NCBI GenBank assembly: GCA_002388665.1
Contig: DGMY01000017.1
Coordinates: 14,688-29,741 of the forward strand
Reading direction: 5' to 3'
Length of the DNA: 15,054 bases
Source of the DNA: Opitutia bacterium UBA4506
GTDB lineage: Bacteria; Verrucomicrobiota; Verrucomicrobiia; Opitutales; Puniceicoccaceae
Under the pieces are notes generated by a model. The model did no database searches, was not told the origin of the DNA, and saw only the letters and a list, made by a program, of their open reading frames with translations. Positions 7,541-14,837 of the stretch are shown here, piece after piece. Numbering within the stretch: the first letter of the stretch is position 1; the number at the start of each line of letters is the position of its first letter. The position numbers and the translations under genes were made by a program.

Positions 7541-10522
7541 GTGACGATCACGAATTCGGGCCAGATCCAGACGTATGGGGACTGGTCGAGCGGTATTTTG
7601 GCGCAGTCCATCGGGGGTGGTGGTGGAAAGGGTGGGACCGCCGTCTCGGCCAATACCGAGGCCAATCCCACGCTCTCGATTGACGTAGGAGTCGGCGGCG
7701 CCGGAGGTGATGGCGGGGATGGTGGATCGGTGACCATTGACCTCGACTCCGGTAGTTCGATCATGACCTCGGGCTACGGCGCATTTGGGATTCACGCTCA
7801 GTCGATCGGCGGCGGAGGAGGTATCGGTGCCGATGGATCCATGACGGGCACCGGGACCATCCAGGTCGGAGGTGATGTGTCGGGGAGTGGGGGTAATTTT
7901 GGGGATAGCGGGGGAGTCACTCTTTCGGGGGATGCGATAGTGACGACGACGGGAGATGCCGCACATGCCATTGTCTTGCAGTCCATCGGCGGCGGCGGAG
8001 GAGTCGGAGGGCAGGGATCGAGCCTGGATCTGGCCACAGGCTCTCCCGACCCCGCGATCAGCCTGTCCGTTGGAGGAGGTCAGGATTCCGAGGGAGTTGC
8101 GGGAGCGGTTCAGCTCAATGGGACCGTCAATATCAGCACGACTGGTTGGGCGTCTTACGGAATCCTGGCGCAATCGATCGGCGGGGGAGGCGGTCTTGCC
8201 TGGACTCCCGAGGAGGGGCAAGACCTTGAGGTGAACCCTATTCAGGTCGGGGGAAATGGGAGCTTGGGAGACTCTGGCGGGGTAAGTATCACCCTTTCGG
8301 CGGGATCGACGATCTATACAACTGGCTTGGCTGCTCATGGGATCGTGGCTCAGGCAATTGGAGGAGGGGGTGGAATCGCCGGTTATCCCAGTAGCGATGG
8401 TGCGGTCTATTATTCCGACGGGATTGATTTCGACGGAGTTGCTCCCAGCGGGACTGCTGAATCTCCGGTTGCGATCTCGGTGGACGGGATCATCCAGACC
8501 ACGGGGGATGGGGCGCATGGAATTTTTGCCCAAAGTATTGGCGGCGGCGGCGGTTTTCGCGGGTATGAAAGTTCCGTCGATATGGGGACCGTTTCGGCGC
8601 CCGGATCCAACGGTTCCCTTGGTGGAGAGATCAGTATCACTCAGTCTGGGACAATTTCGGCTTCCGGGTATAACAGTGTGGGGATTCTCGCCCAGCAAGC
8701 GGCTCCTTCCGAGAGTGGGTCAACGGTGGAGATTACGATCAATGGAAGTGTGACCGGAGGGAGCGGCGACGGTGGGTCCGAGACTGACGGAAGTGGCGGT
8801 GGATACGGAGTCTGGATCATCGCGAATACCTCGGGCGAATCCACCCTCACGATCAATTCAGGGGGAAGCCTCAGTGCGGCTTCCGGAAACGCTGCCCGCT
8901 TTGACAACAGTGACTCCGGGCCAGGAGTTCTGTACAACTATGGCGACGTGTCTGGTAGCGTTGTGGGATTTACTGATTCCTCGGGTGCAGAGGCGGTTCA
9001 GGTGAACAATTACTCGACGGGACGATTTTTTACCGGTTCCCGGGTCGAGGCCAATGTCTACAACGAAGGCCAGATTTTCGTGGGCCGTGGAATCCCGGGG
9101 GGAGGCTATGGCCAGACGGTGATCACGGGAGACTTCGTTCAAGCGAGCGGGGGAACCTTGATCTTTCGAACGGATTTTGAGCGGGGGCAGAACGATTCTC
9201 TGGTCGTCGAAGGCGATGCCGATTTGAATGGAAGGGTGCGTCCCCAACCCGTCCCCGGGGCGCGCATTGTTCCATACCGGAGGCTCACTCTTCTGACTGT
9301 GGACGGCGAGATCTCAGGACGTCTCTACCTCGACGGGAGCCTCGGAGGGATTTTCGATTACGACCTGCGCCAATCGGCCAATACCTACACCATTGCCGTG
9401 ACCGGTATCGACCTCGCCGGTCTCGATCCGACCTTTTCCGAAAACCAATTGATGATGGCCGAATACCTCGAAGAGATCTTTCTCGCGGGGAGTGGGGGCC
9501 TGGACATCTTTGGGACGCTGGATGCGCTCTCCCGCACCCAATCCGGTCAGATCGGCACCTTTTTCGACGAATTGACCCCGGGGGCTACTCTGGGCTTCGG
9601 GGCTTTTGGATCGACGGAAGCACAGTATTTTTCGGATTCGGTCCTGAATGGCCCGATCTTTGAGGGCTCTACGGCGACCCTTGCCGAATCGCCTTCTGCC
9701 TGGATTCGGGCTCACGGACGCATTACCTCGCAACGTTTCCCGGATGGATACTCCAACTATGACATCGACAGCATGATGTATCAAACAGGTGGGCAGGCGG
9801 CCATTGCCGACAACACCTATCTCGGGGGGTCCATTGCCTATCGTGACGATTCTCTGCGTAGTGACAATCACATTACATCGGGAAGCGGGGATACTGCCCT
9901 CGGTGCGGTGACCCTCAAGCACGAAACCGGGCCATGGCTACTCGAAGGGGCCTTGAGCGGAAGTCTTGGGTGGTATGAAACCTCCCGCCAGATCAACTTC
10001 CCCGGAGAGGAAGCCGTCGCCGAGGCCTCCCCTCAAGTGCAGACCGCAGCGCTCGCCTTCCGCGTAGCCTATCTACACGCCTACGAGAAAGTGTACCTGC
10101 GTCCGCTGGTTACGATGACGGGTGTTTATACGCATTCGAGCTCCTACACCGAATCGGGTGCGGGAGCTTTTGATCTCTCAGTCGATTCCGCGGAAGAAAG
10201 TACACTCTTCTTCACGCCGGCCTTCGAAGTGGGGGCTCGGACCGACTTCTCCAACGACACGATTATGCGCTCCTTCGTTCGCCCTGGAGTCGTTTTCGCC
10301 TCCAACGATTCATGGGAGCAGGATGCCCGGTTTGTTGGCAGCCCGGAGTCCGTCGGAGATTTTACAACAAGACTCCCATTGGATGATATCAGCGGCACAG
10401 TCGTTGCCGGGATTGATTTTCAATTCAACGAGTCCTCTTCCGCCCACATCCGATACGAAGGAAGATTTTCGGAAAACGTTTCTTCCAACGGGGGCTCAAT
10501 CGGGCTGAAGATCACCTTCTAG
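7541..10522 (+). CDS. Autotransporter C-terminal part: passenger end and beta-barrel, no signal peptide
   Basis: A 993-aa frame if started at GTG 7541, which has only a weak G-rich stretch upstream and no signal peptide. It is therefore probably not an independent gene but the second half of the interrupted autotransporter. It holds six more repeats (five QSIGGGGG, one QAIGGGGG, about 7600-8550). A non-glycine-rich junction follows, with the autotransporter pattern VITGDFVQASGGTLIFRTD ... NDSLVVEGDADLNG (about 9118-9230). After a linker helix around ENQLMMAEYLEEIF (about 9440-9480) comes the translocator beta-barrel, from PSAWIRAHG near 9695 to the terminal phenylalanine at 10517-10519. Alternating strands such as YLRPLVTMTGVYTHSS and AHIRYEGRFSENV are characteristic of the barrel. 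Confidence 0.72.
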   Translation: MTITNSGQIQTYGDWSSGILAQSIGGGGGKGGTAVSANTEANPTLSIDVGVGGAGGDGGDGGSVTIDLDSGSSIMTSGYGAFGIHAQSIGGGGGIGADGSMTGTGTIQVGGDVSGSGGNFGDSGGVTLSGDAIVTTTGDAAHAIVLQSIGGGGGVGGQGSSLDLATGSPDPAISLSVGGGQDSEGVAGAVQLNGTVNISTTGWASYGILAQSIGGGGGLAWTPEEGQDLEVNPIQVGGNGSLGDSGGVSITLSAGSTIYTTGLAAHGIVAQAIGGGGGIAGYPSSDGAVYYSDGIDFDGVAPSGTAESPVAISVDGIIQTTGDGAHGIFAQSIGGGGGFRGYESSVDMGTVSAPGSNGSLGGEISITQSGTISASGYNSVGILAQQAAPSESGSTVEITINGSVTGGSGDGGSETDGSGGGYGVWIIANTSGESTLTINSGGSLSAASGNAARFDNSDSGPGVLYNYGDVSGSVVGFTDSSGAEAVQVNNYSTGRFFTGSRVEANVYNEGQIFVGRGIPGGGYGQTVITGDFVQASGGTLIFRTDFERGQNDSLVVEGDADLNGRVRPQPVPGARIVPYRRLTLLTVDGEISGRLYLDGSLGGIFDYDLRQSANTYTIAVTGIDLAGLDPTFSENQLMMAEYLEEIFLAGSGGLDIFGTLDALSRTQSGQIGTFFDELTPGATLGFGAFGSTEAQYFSDSVLNGPIFEGSTATLAESPSAWIRAHGRITSQRFPDGYSNYDIDSMMYQTGGQAAIADNTYLGGSIAYRDDSLRSDNHITSGSGDTALGAVTLKHETGPWLLEGALSGSLGWYETSRQINFPGEEAVAEASPQVQTAALAFRVAYLHAYEKVYLRPLVTMTGVYTHSSSYTESGAGAFDLSVDSAEESTLFFTPAFEVGARTDFSNDTIMRSFVRPGVVFASNDSWEQDARFVGSPESVGDFTTRLPLDDISGTVVAGIDFQFNESSSAHIRYEGRFSENVSSNGGSIGLKITF

Positions 10523-10855
10523 CTCGCTACCCCGCCCAGTATTTCGGGATCGGGTACAGGTTCCTGTGTGTTTGAGGGCACTCGCGTAGACTACTGGCCG
10601 TATTCTTCAGGTGAGAGCTTTCCGAACGGCACTTTCTATAGTGGAGGTCGATCCGGAATCCCAGTCGGCCCTGCTTTTATACTTGGGCTTCGGCCGGCGA
10701 GGAGTAGGCATTGACCTCGGAACGTCCCCGATCCCGATAAACCGACACAACGCCAGAGCGCGAAGCGTAAGCGGATCGGCTACAAAACAGGAGAGATGTG
10801 CCGGATCCTCAGGAGGGATAGAGTCGACCGGCGGTTGGCCATCCGGCGAATGGAA
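10523..10855. other. Convergent intergenic region, no gene seen
   Basis: This 333-bp stretch lies between the 3' end of the autotransporter gene and the 3' end of the minus-strand barrel gene. An 82-codon plus-strand frame (10611-10859) has no ribosome binding site, an arginine/serine-rich composition and no recognisable fold, so I do not call it. The clearest structure is a separated inverted repeat, CCGATCC at 10728-10734 and GGATCGG at 10773-10779. It has no T-run after it and is weak as a terminator. I found no convincing terminator for either gene. Confidence 0.6.
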
Positions 10856-11935
10856 CTAACGGGAATGGTGTTTCAGGTCGCCCCAGATGAGCATTTCAAA
10901 GCCAATCTCGATCCGGTACTCGGCGCCCCAATTGTTCTCGGCCTCCCATTCGATCTTTGGGGTGATGACATAGTAGAGAAAGTCGCCGTAGAGGGGGCCC
11001 TTTCGCAGGATTCCGAGTTCGTAGGATAAGGTCTGTGCCGCATTGCCTTCGATCCGGCCGCGCAGGCCCCAGCCGTCGGCGACATCGCCTCCGTTGACTC
11101 GCCTGCCGTATTCTTTCTCGTTGAGGAGCTTGGGAACGTAGCCGATGAGAGAGGTTGCGGCCCAGCTATAGCCCTCACCGTTTTCTCCATAGAGGTAGCT
11201 GTCCGGGTCATTGGCGTCATTGCGGTCGTCGTCTCGCTGCTCCTGATCCCATTTGGCCGAGAGGGTTTGTCGAAAGAGCCAGCGATCAATCCAGTAGTCC
11301 CCTGTAAACGCACCGAGAAACCCTACTCCTTCGTCGCTGTCCCAGAAAACTTTGGCGTTCGGGTAGAGCGTCCAGTGTTCCTCAGGTTTGTAGGTAGGCG
11401 CCCATTGGGCGTTTGCGAAGGCTTTCGGAGGCCAGTCCGCCTTGACGCCGATCGAGGTATCCCAATTCTCTAAAAAACTACGGGCTGCCCCGATGCGAAG
11501 CGTATTGTTTGAATCGACGGTGGAAGCTCCGGGGAGGGCGGAAGGATCCTTGGTGGAAGCGAAAACCCGCAGTCGTCTCTCGAGATTTGGCAGTTTGATG
11601 TCGGTGCCGAGGTCGAGGATCGGCTGAAGCTTGAAATGGTCGGCCGCGCCAAAATCGAATTCCCCGTAGACACCCAGCCGAAAGCGTGAGGGCGGTACCT
11701 TGACCGGCTCTTCGCCTTCGGGCACAAACTGATTGTCAAACCAGACGATCTTCTCGTGCGCATTGTCGTAGAGCCAGTCGTGAGTCTCATCGATCCAGGA
11801 GTCATCGTCTTCCGTCGAGGATTGGCTGGCCGGTTGACTGCTTGCCTTGTCGGTGGAGGGCTCGGTTTTCGATGTGGTCTCCGCCGCGAGCAAGAGCGGA
11901 AATAGCATCGAAATCAGGAGAGTCTGGTATTTCAT
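10856..11935 (-). CDS. Probable outer-membrane beta-barrel protein of unknown function
   Basis: A 359-aa exported protein. Residues 1-18 (MKYQTLLISMLFPLLLAA) form a clear signal peptide. A low-complexity Ser/Thr/Glu/Asp-rich linker (about 19-47) follows, then an amphipathic segment DSWIDETHDWLYDNAHEKIVWFDNQF (split here around residues 45-70). From about residue 83 the protein is a series of alternating strands rich in Trp and Tyr with acidic turns (for example FRLGVYGEFDFG, HWTLYPNAKVFWDSD, YWIDRWLFRQTLSAKWD, YELGILRKGPLYGDFLYYVI), consistent with a small barrel in the outer membrane. The last strand, AEYRIEIGFEMLIWG, is followed by a short basic tail, so the terminal residue is not the usual aromatic one. 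I do not recognise the family and cannot assign a ligand or role. The gene converges on the autotransporter and diverges from the histidine kinase. Its start lies just after a CCTCCTTTT stretch, the opposite of a Shine-Dalgarno sequence. Confidence 0.85.
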   Translation of the reverse strand: MKYQTLLISMLFPLLLAAETTSKTEPSTDKASSQPASQSSTEDDDSWIDETHDWLYDNAHEKIVWFDNQFVPEGEEPVKVPPSRFRLGVYGEFDFGAADHFKLQPILDLGTDIKLPNLERRLRVFASTKDPSALPGASTVDSNNTLRIGAARSFLENWDTSIGVKADWPPKAFANAQWAPTYKPEEHWTLYPNAKVFWDSDEGVGFLGAFTGDYWIDRWLFRQTLSAKWDQEQRDDDRNDANDPDSYLYGENGEGYSWAATSLIGYVPKLLNEKEYGRRVNGGDVADGWGLRGRIEGNAAQTLSYELGILRKGPLYGDFLYYVITPKIEWEAENNWGAEYRIEIGFEMLIWGDLKHHSR

Positions 11936-12237
11936 CTATAAAAGGAGGTAGCCGGAATTTGCTTCTTAGGGAAACGTAAAATCCATAACTCATCGGTTCT
12001 GGCCGACATTATTGGGGATTCGCGGAGGAATTCGGGAGGAGCTCTGTCGGATGTGAGAGAGGAAATGGCCGACGGCCCGCAGAAGGGGAAGGGTCGGCAA
12101 TATGGAGCATGGTCATTTCACGATGGGTTGGGGATGTGAACATTTGCCGGAAGGATTGGAGTGAGACTCATTGTTTAAGATCGTAAAAATAAAGTTAACC
12201 CAGTAGGGTCAGCTGGGTTCGTTTCTTTGCGAGTATT
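11936..12237. other. Divergent intergenic region between barrel gene and histidine kinase gene
   Basis: This 302-bp stretch must contain the start signals of two divergent genes. Next to the barrel gene is AAAGGAGGT (11941-11949, plus strand). It is a perfect Shine-Dalgarno sequence on the strand with no gene and an anti-Shine-Dalgarno sequence on the barrel gene's own strand. An inverted pair GCCGAC (12068-12073) / GTCGGC (12093-12098) is present. Nearer the kinase is an A/T-rich stretch (12171-12198), possibly promoter, followed by a hairpin at 12197-12219. I see no gene here. Confidence 0.6.
12197..12219 (+). promoter_or_regulatory. Hairpin in the 5' leader of the histidine kinase gene
   Basis: A perfect 7-bp stem, AACCCAG (12197-12203) with CTGGGTT (12213-12219), encloses a 9-base loop and ends 18 bases before the kinase ATG. 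It could be an operator-type inverted repeat or an RNA hairpin in the leader. It is too far from a long T-run to be a strong terminator (the sequence after it is CGTTTCTTTGC). The role is unknown. Confidence 0.4.
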
Positions 12238-13950
12238 ATGGATATCAGCACAATATTTATCTACCTGTCCGTTCTTGGCCTCTGTGTGGCGGGGTTGTCG
12301 ATCTACGTCTACTGGAATTACTGCCGGTTTGTGCGAGGAGCCTCTCTCTGGTTGTTCTCGATCCTAGCGATTTCTTTGGCGACGGTTATGTTTGGATTGG
12401 GCAGTGCGGTGTTGCCCCGATGGGTGATTTTTCACTTTGGCAATTCATTTCTATTTCTCTGTCCGGCTTTGATGGGGCTGAGCCTGCGGCGATTGAATCA
12501 GCGTGGCTCGAACTGGGTCCCTATTGTCCTGCTCCTTCTCGGAGGCGTGTCGTTCAACCTCCTGGGTTATTGGATTTCGCTGAACGGTAAGATTATTTTC
12601 TTCAGTTTGGTCTTTGGGACACTCTGGCTGGATCCTGCTTATCAGGCTTTTCGAGCGGGTAAAAAGGGGGGGGAGCGGGTCCTTGGCTATATCTTTCTCT
12701 TTGTCATCGCCGGGACGTTTTTGAGGGTACTGGGCACGATTTTATTCGAGGGAGATATTCAATCACTACTGGAGGGAGGACCTGTTCAGCAGTTGTACAT
12801 CTGTGCGATGGGGGTGTCTTTGTTGTTTTTCCTGGCGGGCTATATCCTGATGCTCGATTCCCGCTATTTGGATCGGATCCTGATTAATGAAGCAAAATTG
12901 CGGGTGGCAATCGACCACAGCCCCTACGGGATGGTGGTTACGGGTCCGGAAATGAGGGTGGTCTCCGTCAATGCCCGTCTCCAGAAAGTGAGTGGATATA
13001 CGTTGGAGGATTTTCAGGAAGGAGGGATCGACATTCTGTCGATCGATGTTTCGGGAAATCCCCTTTCGCATGAGGTGAAGGCCGCCTTGAGCAATGCGGA
13101 TGACTGGCGCGGAGTCTTTCTCTGTCGACGAAAAACCGGGGAGGAGTTTTGGGCGAAGACCGTATGGAGCCCCATTCGAATGGAAAATGGAGAGGTCAGC
13201 GGATTTTTTGGAGTCATCGCGGATGTGACGCGGGAGCGCCAACTCGAAGATCTGAAGAACGAGATCGAGCACGTAATGAGGCACGACCTCAAGACCCCCT
13301 TGAACGCGATTCTTCATCTCCCTGATTTGATCAAGGAAAGCGACGAATCGTCCTTGAGTAGCGACCAGTTGGAATGCCTGGATCTCATACGCGAAAGTGG
13401 CGAAAGCATGCTCGAGCAGATCAATGGGTCGCTCAACCTTTACCGGATCGAGGAGGGGACTTATCAGGTGAGTCGCCAGCCGGGTGATCTGCGGTTGATT
13501 CTTTCTTCCCAGTGCAAGGTTCTCGAGACCCTCGGCCGCAAACGTGGGGTGGAGTTTCGCTACCGTGAGGAATCTCCCCCTACCGATTCGCTGATGATTA
13601 TGACCGATTTTTCGTTGTGCAAGCGAATGGTGGGCAATCTCCTGAAAAACGCAGTAGAGGCATCTCCTACCGGAGGGCTTGTCGAGGTGAAGGTCGTCGC
13701 TGATAAGGATGCGTTCACTGTTTCGATTCACAATGAGGGTGCGATTCCTTTGGAGGCCCGTGGGAGGTTCTTTTCCAAGTTCAATACCGTTGGGAAGTTC
13801 AACGGTACCGGTTTGGGTGCCTATGGCAGCAAGAGTATCGCCGATCTTCTCGGATATGGAATGTCGTTTGAAACCAGTGAGGAATCGGGGACCACACTGA
13901 TCATTTCCATACCCCGATCCGAGTTCGGCTCCGGCGTCGCCACACCGTAA
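12238..13950 (+). CDS. Seven-helix membrane PAS sensor histidine kinase (orphan)
   Basis: A 570-aa sensor kinase. Seven hydrophobic segments occupy about residues 6-26, 35-57, 63-83, 94-112, 117-131, 147-167 and 186-206, with no large periplasmic domain, so the signal is probably sensed within or near the membrane. A PAS domain follows (about 216-335: LRVAIDHSPYGMVVTG..., ending FFGVIADVTRERQ). The HisKA dimerisation domain (about 338-405) has the H box VMRHDLKTPLNAI, with His349 as the phospho-acceptor. The HATPase domain (about 450-560) has the N box GNLLKNAVEAS (Asn467, Asn471), a divergent G1 region VSIHNEGAI, the F box RFFSKF, and the G2 box GTGLGAYGSKSI (523-534). All parts needed for autophosphorylation appear present. 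No response regulator lies next to it, so its partner is elsewhere. ATG 12238 has only a weak GCGAG upstream. Confidence 0.93.
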   Translation: MDISTIFIYLSVLGLCVAGLSIYVYWNYCRFVRGASLWLFSILAISLATVMFGLGSAVLPRWVIFHFGNSFLFLCPALMGLSLRRLNQRGSNWVPIVLLLLGGVSFNLLGYWISLNGKIIFFSLVFGTLWLDPAYQAFRAGKKGGERVLGYIFLFVIAGTFLRVLGTILFEGDIQSLLEGGPVQQLYICAMGVSLLFFLAGYILMLDSRYLDRILINEAKLRVAIDHSPYGMVVTGPEMRVVSVNARLQKVSGYTLEDFQEGGIDILSIDVSGNPLSHEVKAALSNADDWRGVFLCRRKTGEEFWAKTVWSPIRMENGEVSGFFGVIADVTRERQLEDLKNEIEHVMRHDLKTPLNAILHLPDLIKESDESSLSSDQLECLDLIRESGESMLEQINGSLNLYRIEEGTYQVSRQPGDLRLILSSQCKVLETLGRKRGVEFRYREESPPTDSLMIMTDFSLCKRMVGNLLKNAVEASPTGGLVEVKVVADKDAFTVSIHNEGAIPLEARGRFFSKFNTVGKFNGTGLGAYGSKSIADLLGYGMSFETSEESGTTLIISIPRSEFGSGVATP

Positions 13951-14076
13951 CCGTAAGGGGAGCCCAGGACGCAAAAAAAACAGGGTGATCGGGGAATTTT
14001 TAAAGTTCGTAACAATTCGTCTCCCGAAATAATTTTACCTTGCCTTTACGTTGTGGTTTGGAGAGATCATTCAATA

Positions 14077-14775
14077 ATGAAACGATCGAATTTCCCCCTC
14101 TTTCGACTGACTCTTTGCTTTCTCGTTCCAACTGTTGGCAGTTACCTCCAGGCAGAAAGTATTCTCTCTACCAACTTCAGCGGAAGAACGATTTCCGGAA
14201 CTACCGCAAGCGATATTACCTGGATGACAAACGGTCTGGAGGACCCTGGCAGTATGACCGCGATCAATGAGGGGAGCGGATCGATTTCGGGGCTTTTTAC
14301 GACACCTGATGCTGCCGGTGTTTTTGCGGTGAGCAAAAACATTGAAACGGTCGGGCCTTGGAGTACCGAGATTTCGCTCACCCTGACGGTGGATCAATTG
14401 ATTCTGGATTCGCTCGAGCTGGGCATCAACAATTTCAACAACAGTGGGGAACGTCAGGATGGGGTGACGCGGCAGTCTGAATGGACCGCCTCTGTAACCG
14501 GTTCCTCCTCGGGCCTCATTGATTCGCAAAGCGCGATCACGTCCTTCTTCGAGTTCGGTCCTGACTACATCACCATCGAATTTTCTTCGGGTCTGGTCCT
14601 CACGGATGCCGAAACCTACACCCTCAACATTTCTGTTCAAGACACAGGATCGGCTCTAGGCAACAACGTGGGAATCACCTCCCTGAACCTAACCGCCGTT
14701 CCCGAGCCGGCTCATTCAGCCATCGCTTTGGCAATGTTCGTGGGTGTGGGGGCAGCTCTGCGTCGCCGTCGCTAG
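14077..14775 (+). CDS. PEP-CTERM sorting-domain surface protein
   Basis: A 232-aa exported protein. A signal peptide (about 1-26, MKRSNFPLFRLTLCFLVPTV..., ending LQA) is followed by a Ser/Thr/Gly-rich beta-sandwich-like body (about 28-206) with two cysteine-free beta-rich halves. The C-terminus is a textbook PEP-CTERM tag: VPEP (208-211), the hydrophobic segment HSAIALAMFVGVGAAL, then RRRR at the very end. Such tags are recognised and cut by an exosortase, which is not encoded here. The body shows no enzyme motif, so its role is unknown; PEP-CTERM proteins are commonly associated with exopolysaccharide or biofilm matrix. The frame is open upstream to GTG 14053. I prefer ATG 14077 because it places a proper signal peptide at the N-terminus, with GGAGAG about 12 bases upstream. 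It follows the kinase gene by 126 bp on the same strand, and I see no terminator between them. Confidence 0.9.
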   Translation: MKRSNFPLFRLTLCFLVPTVGSYLQAESILSTNFSGRTISGTTASDITWMTNGLEDPGSMTAINEGSGSISGLFTTPDAAGVFAVSKNIETVGPWSTEISLTLTVDQLILDSLELGINNFNNSGERQDGVTRQSEWTASVTGSSSGLIDSQSAITSFFEFGPDYITIEFSSGLVLTDAETYTLNISVQDTGSALGNNVGITSLNLTAVPEPAHSAIALAMFVGVGAALRRRR

Positions 14776-14790
14776 TGCGAGTCGGCAGAA

Positions 14791-14816
14791 TGGGTCCGGC
14801 TGGCAAGCCGCGCCCA
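14791..14816. other. Hairpin between the PEP-CTERM gene and the right repeat array
   Basis: The stem core CGGCT (14797-14801) / AGCCG (14806-14810) encloses the loop GGCA. It extends outward through one mismatch and one G-T pair to GGG (14792-14794) and CCC (14813-14815). It starts about 17 bases after the stop of the PEP-CTERM gene and could act as its 3' end, but no T-run follows. It may instead be a relic of another palindromic repeat. Confidence 0.35.
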
Positions 14817-14837
14817 ACGATCCTCGCCCGTAAACAA

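Larger units (their letters stand above)
3386..10522 (+). pseudogene. Giant autotransporter adhesin-like gene split by an in-frame TGA
   Basis: Read through the TGA at codon 1379, this is one frame of 2378 codons with the full plan of a classical (type Va) autotransporter. It has a signal peptide at residues 1-24 (MKSLFHFSCS..., ending ARA). A very long glycine-rich passenger follows, with a repeated block centred on QSIGGGGG (15 clear copies including QSIAGGGG and one QAIGGGGG, plus about ten degenerate ones towards the N-terminus). The passenger-barrel junction is at about 1890-2030, and a beta-barrel of about 275 residues (from about 2104) ends in the aromatic C-terminus ITF. Such proteins place the passenger on the cell surface, usually for adhesion or aggregation. 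ATG 3386 has no Shine-Dalgarno sequence, but the signal peptide supports it. Frame, repeat pattern and composition are the same on both sides of the TGA, so this is a recent nonsense change, a sequencing error, or a case of readthrough. I call it a pseudogene provisionally. Confidence 0.75.

Noticed and set aside
7520..7552. Selenocysteine insertion at the TGA, because a small hairpin (CGTGA, CGA, TCACG at 7540-7552) follows it
   Set aside because: The stem is short, the loop lacks the expected GU, and the position lies in a glycine-rich structural repeat where selenocysteine would have no role.
10611..10859. 82-codon plus-strand frame downstream of the autotransporter
   Set aside because: No ribosome binding site, no recognisable domain, biased Arg/Ser/Gly composition, and it overlaps the end of the better-supported minus-strand gene.
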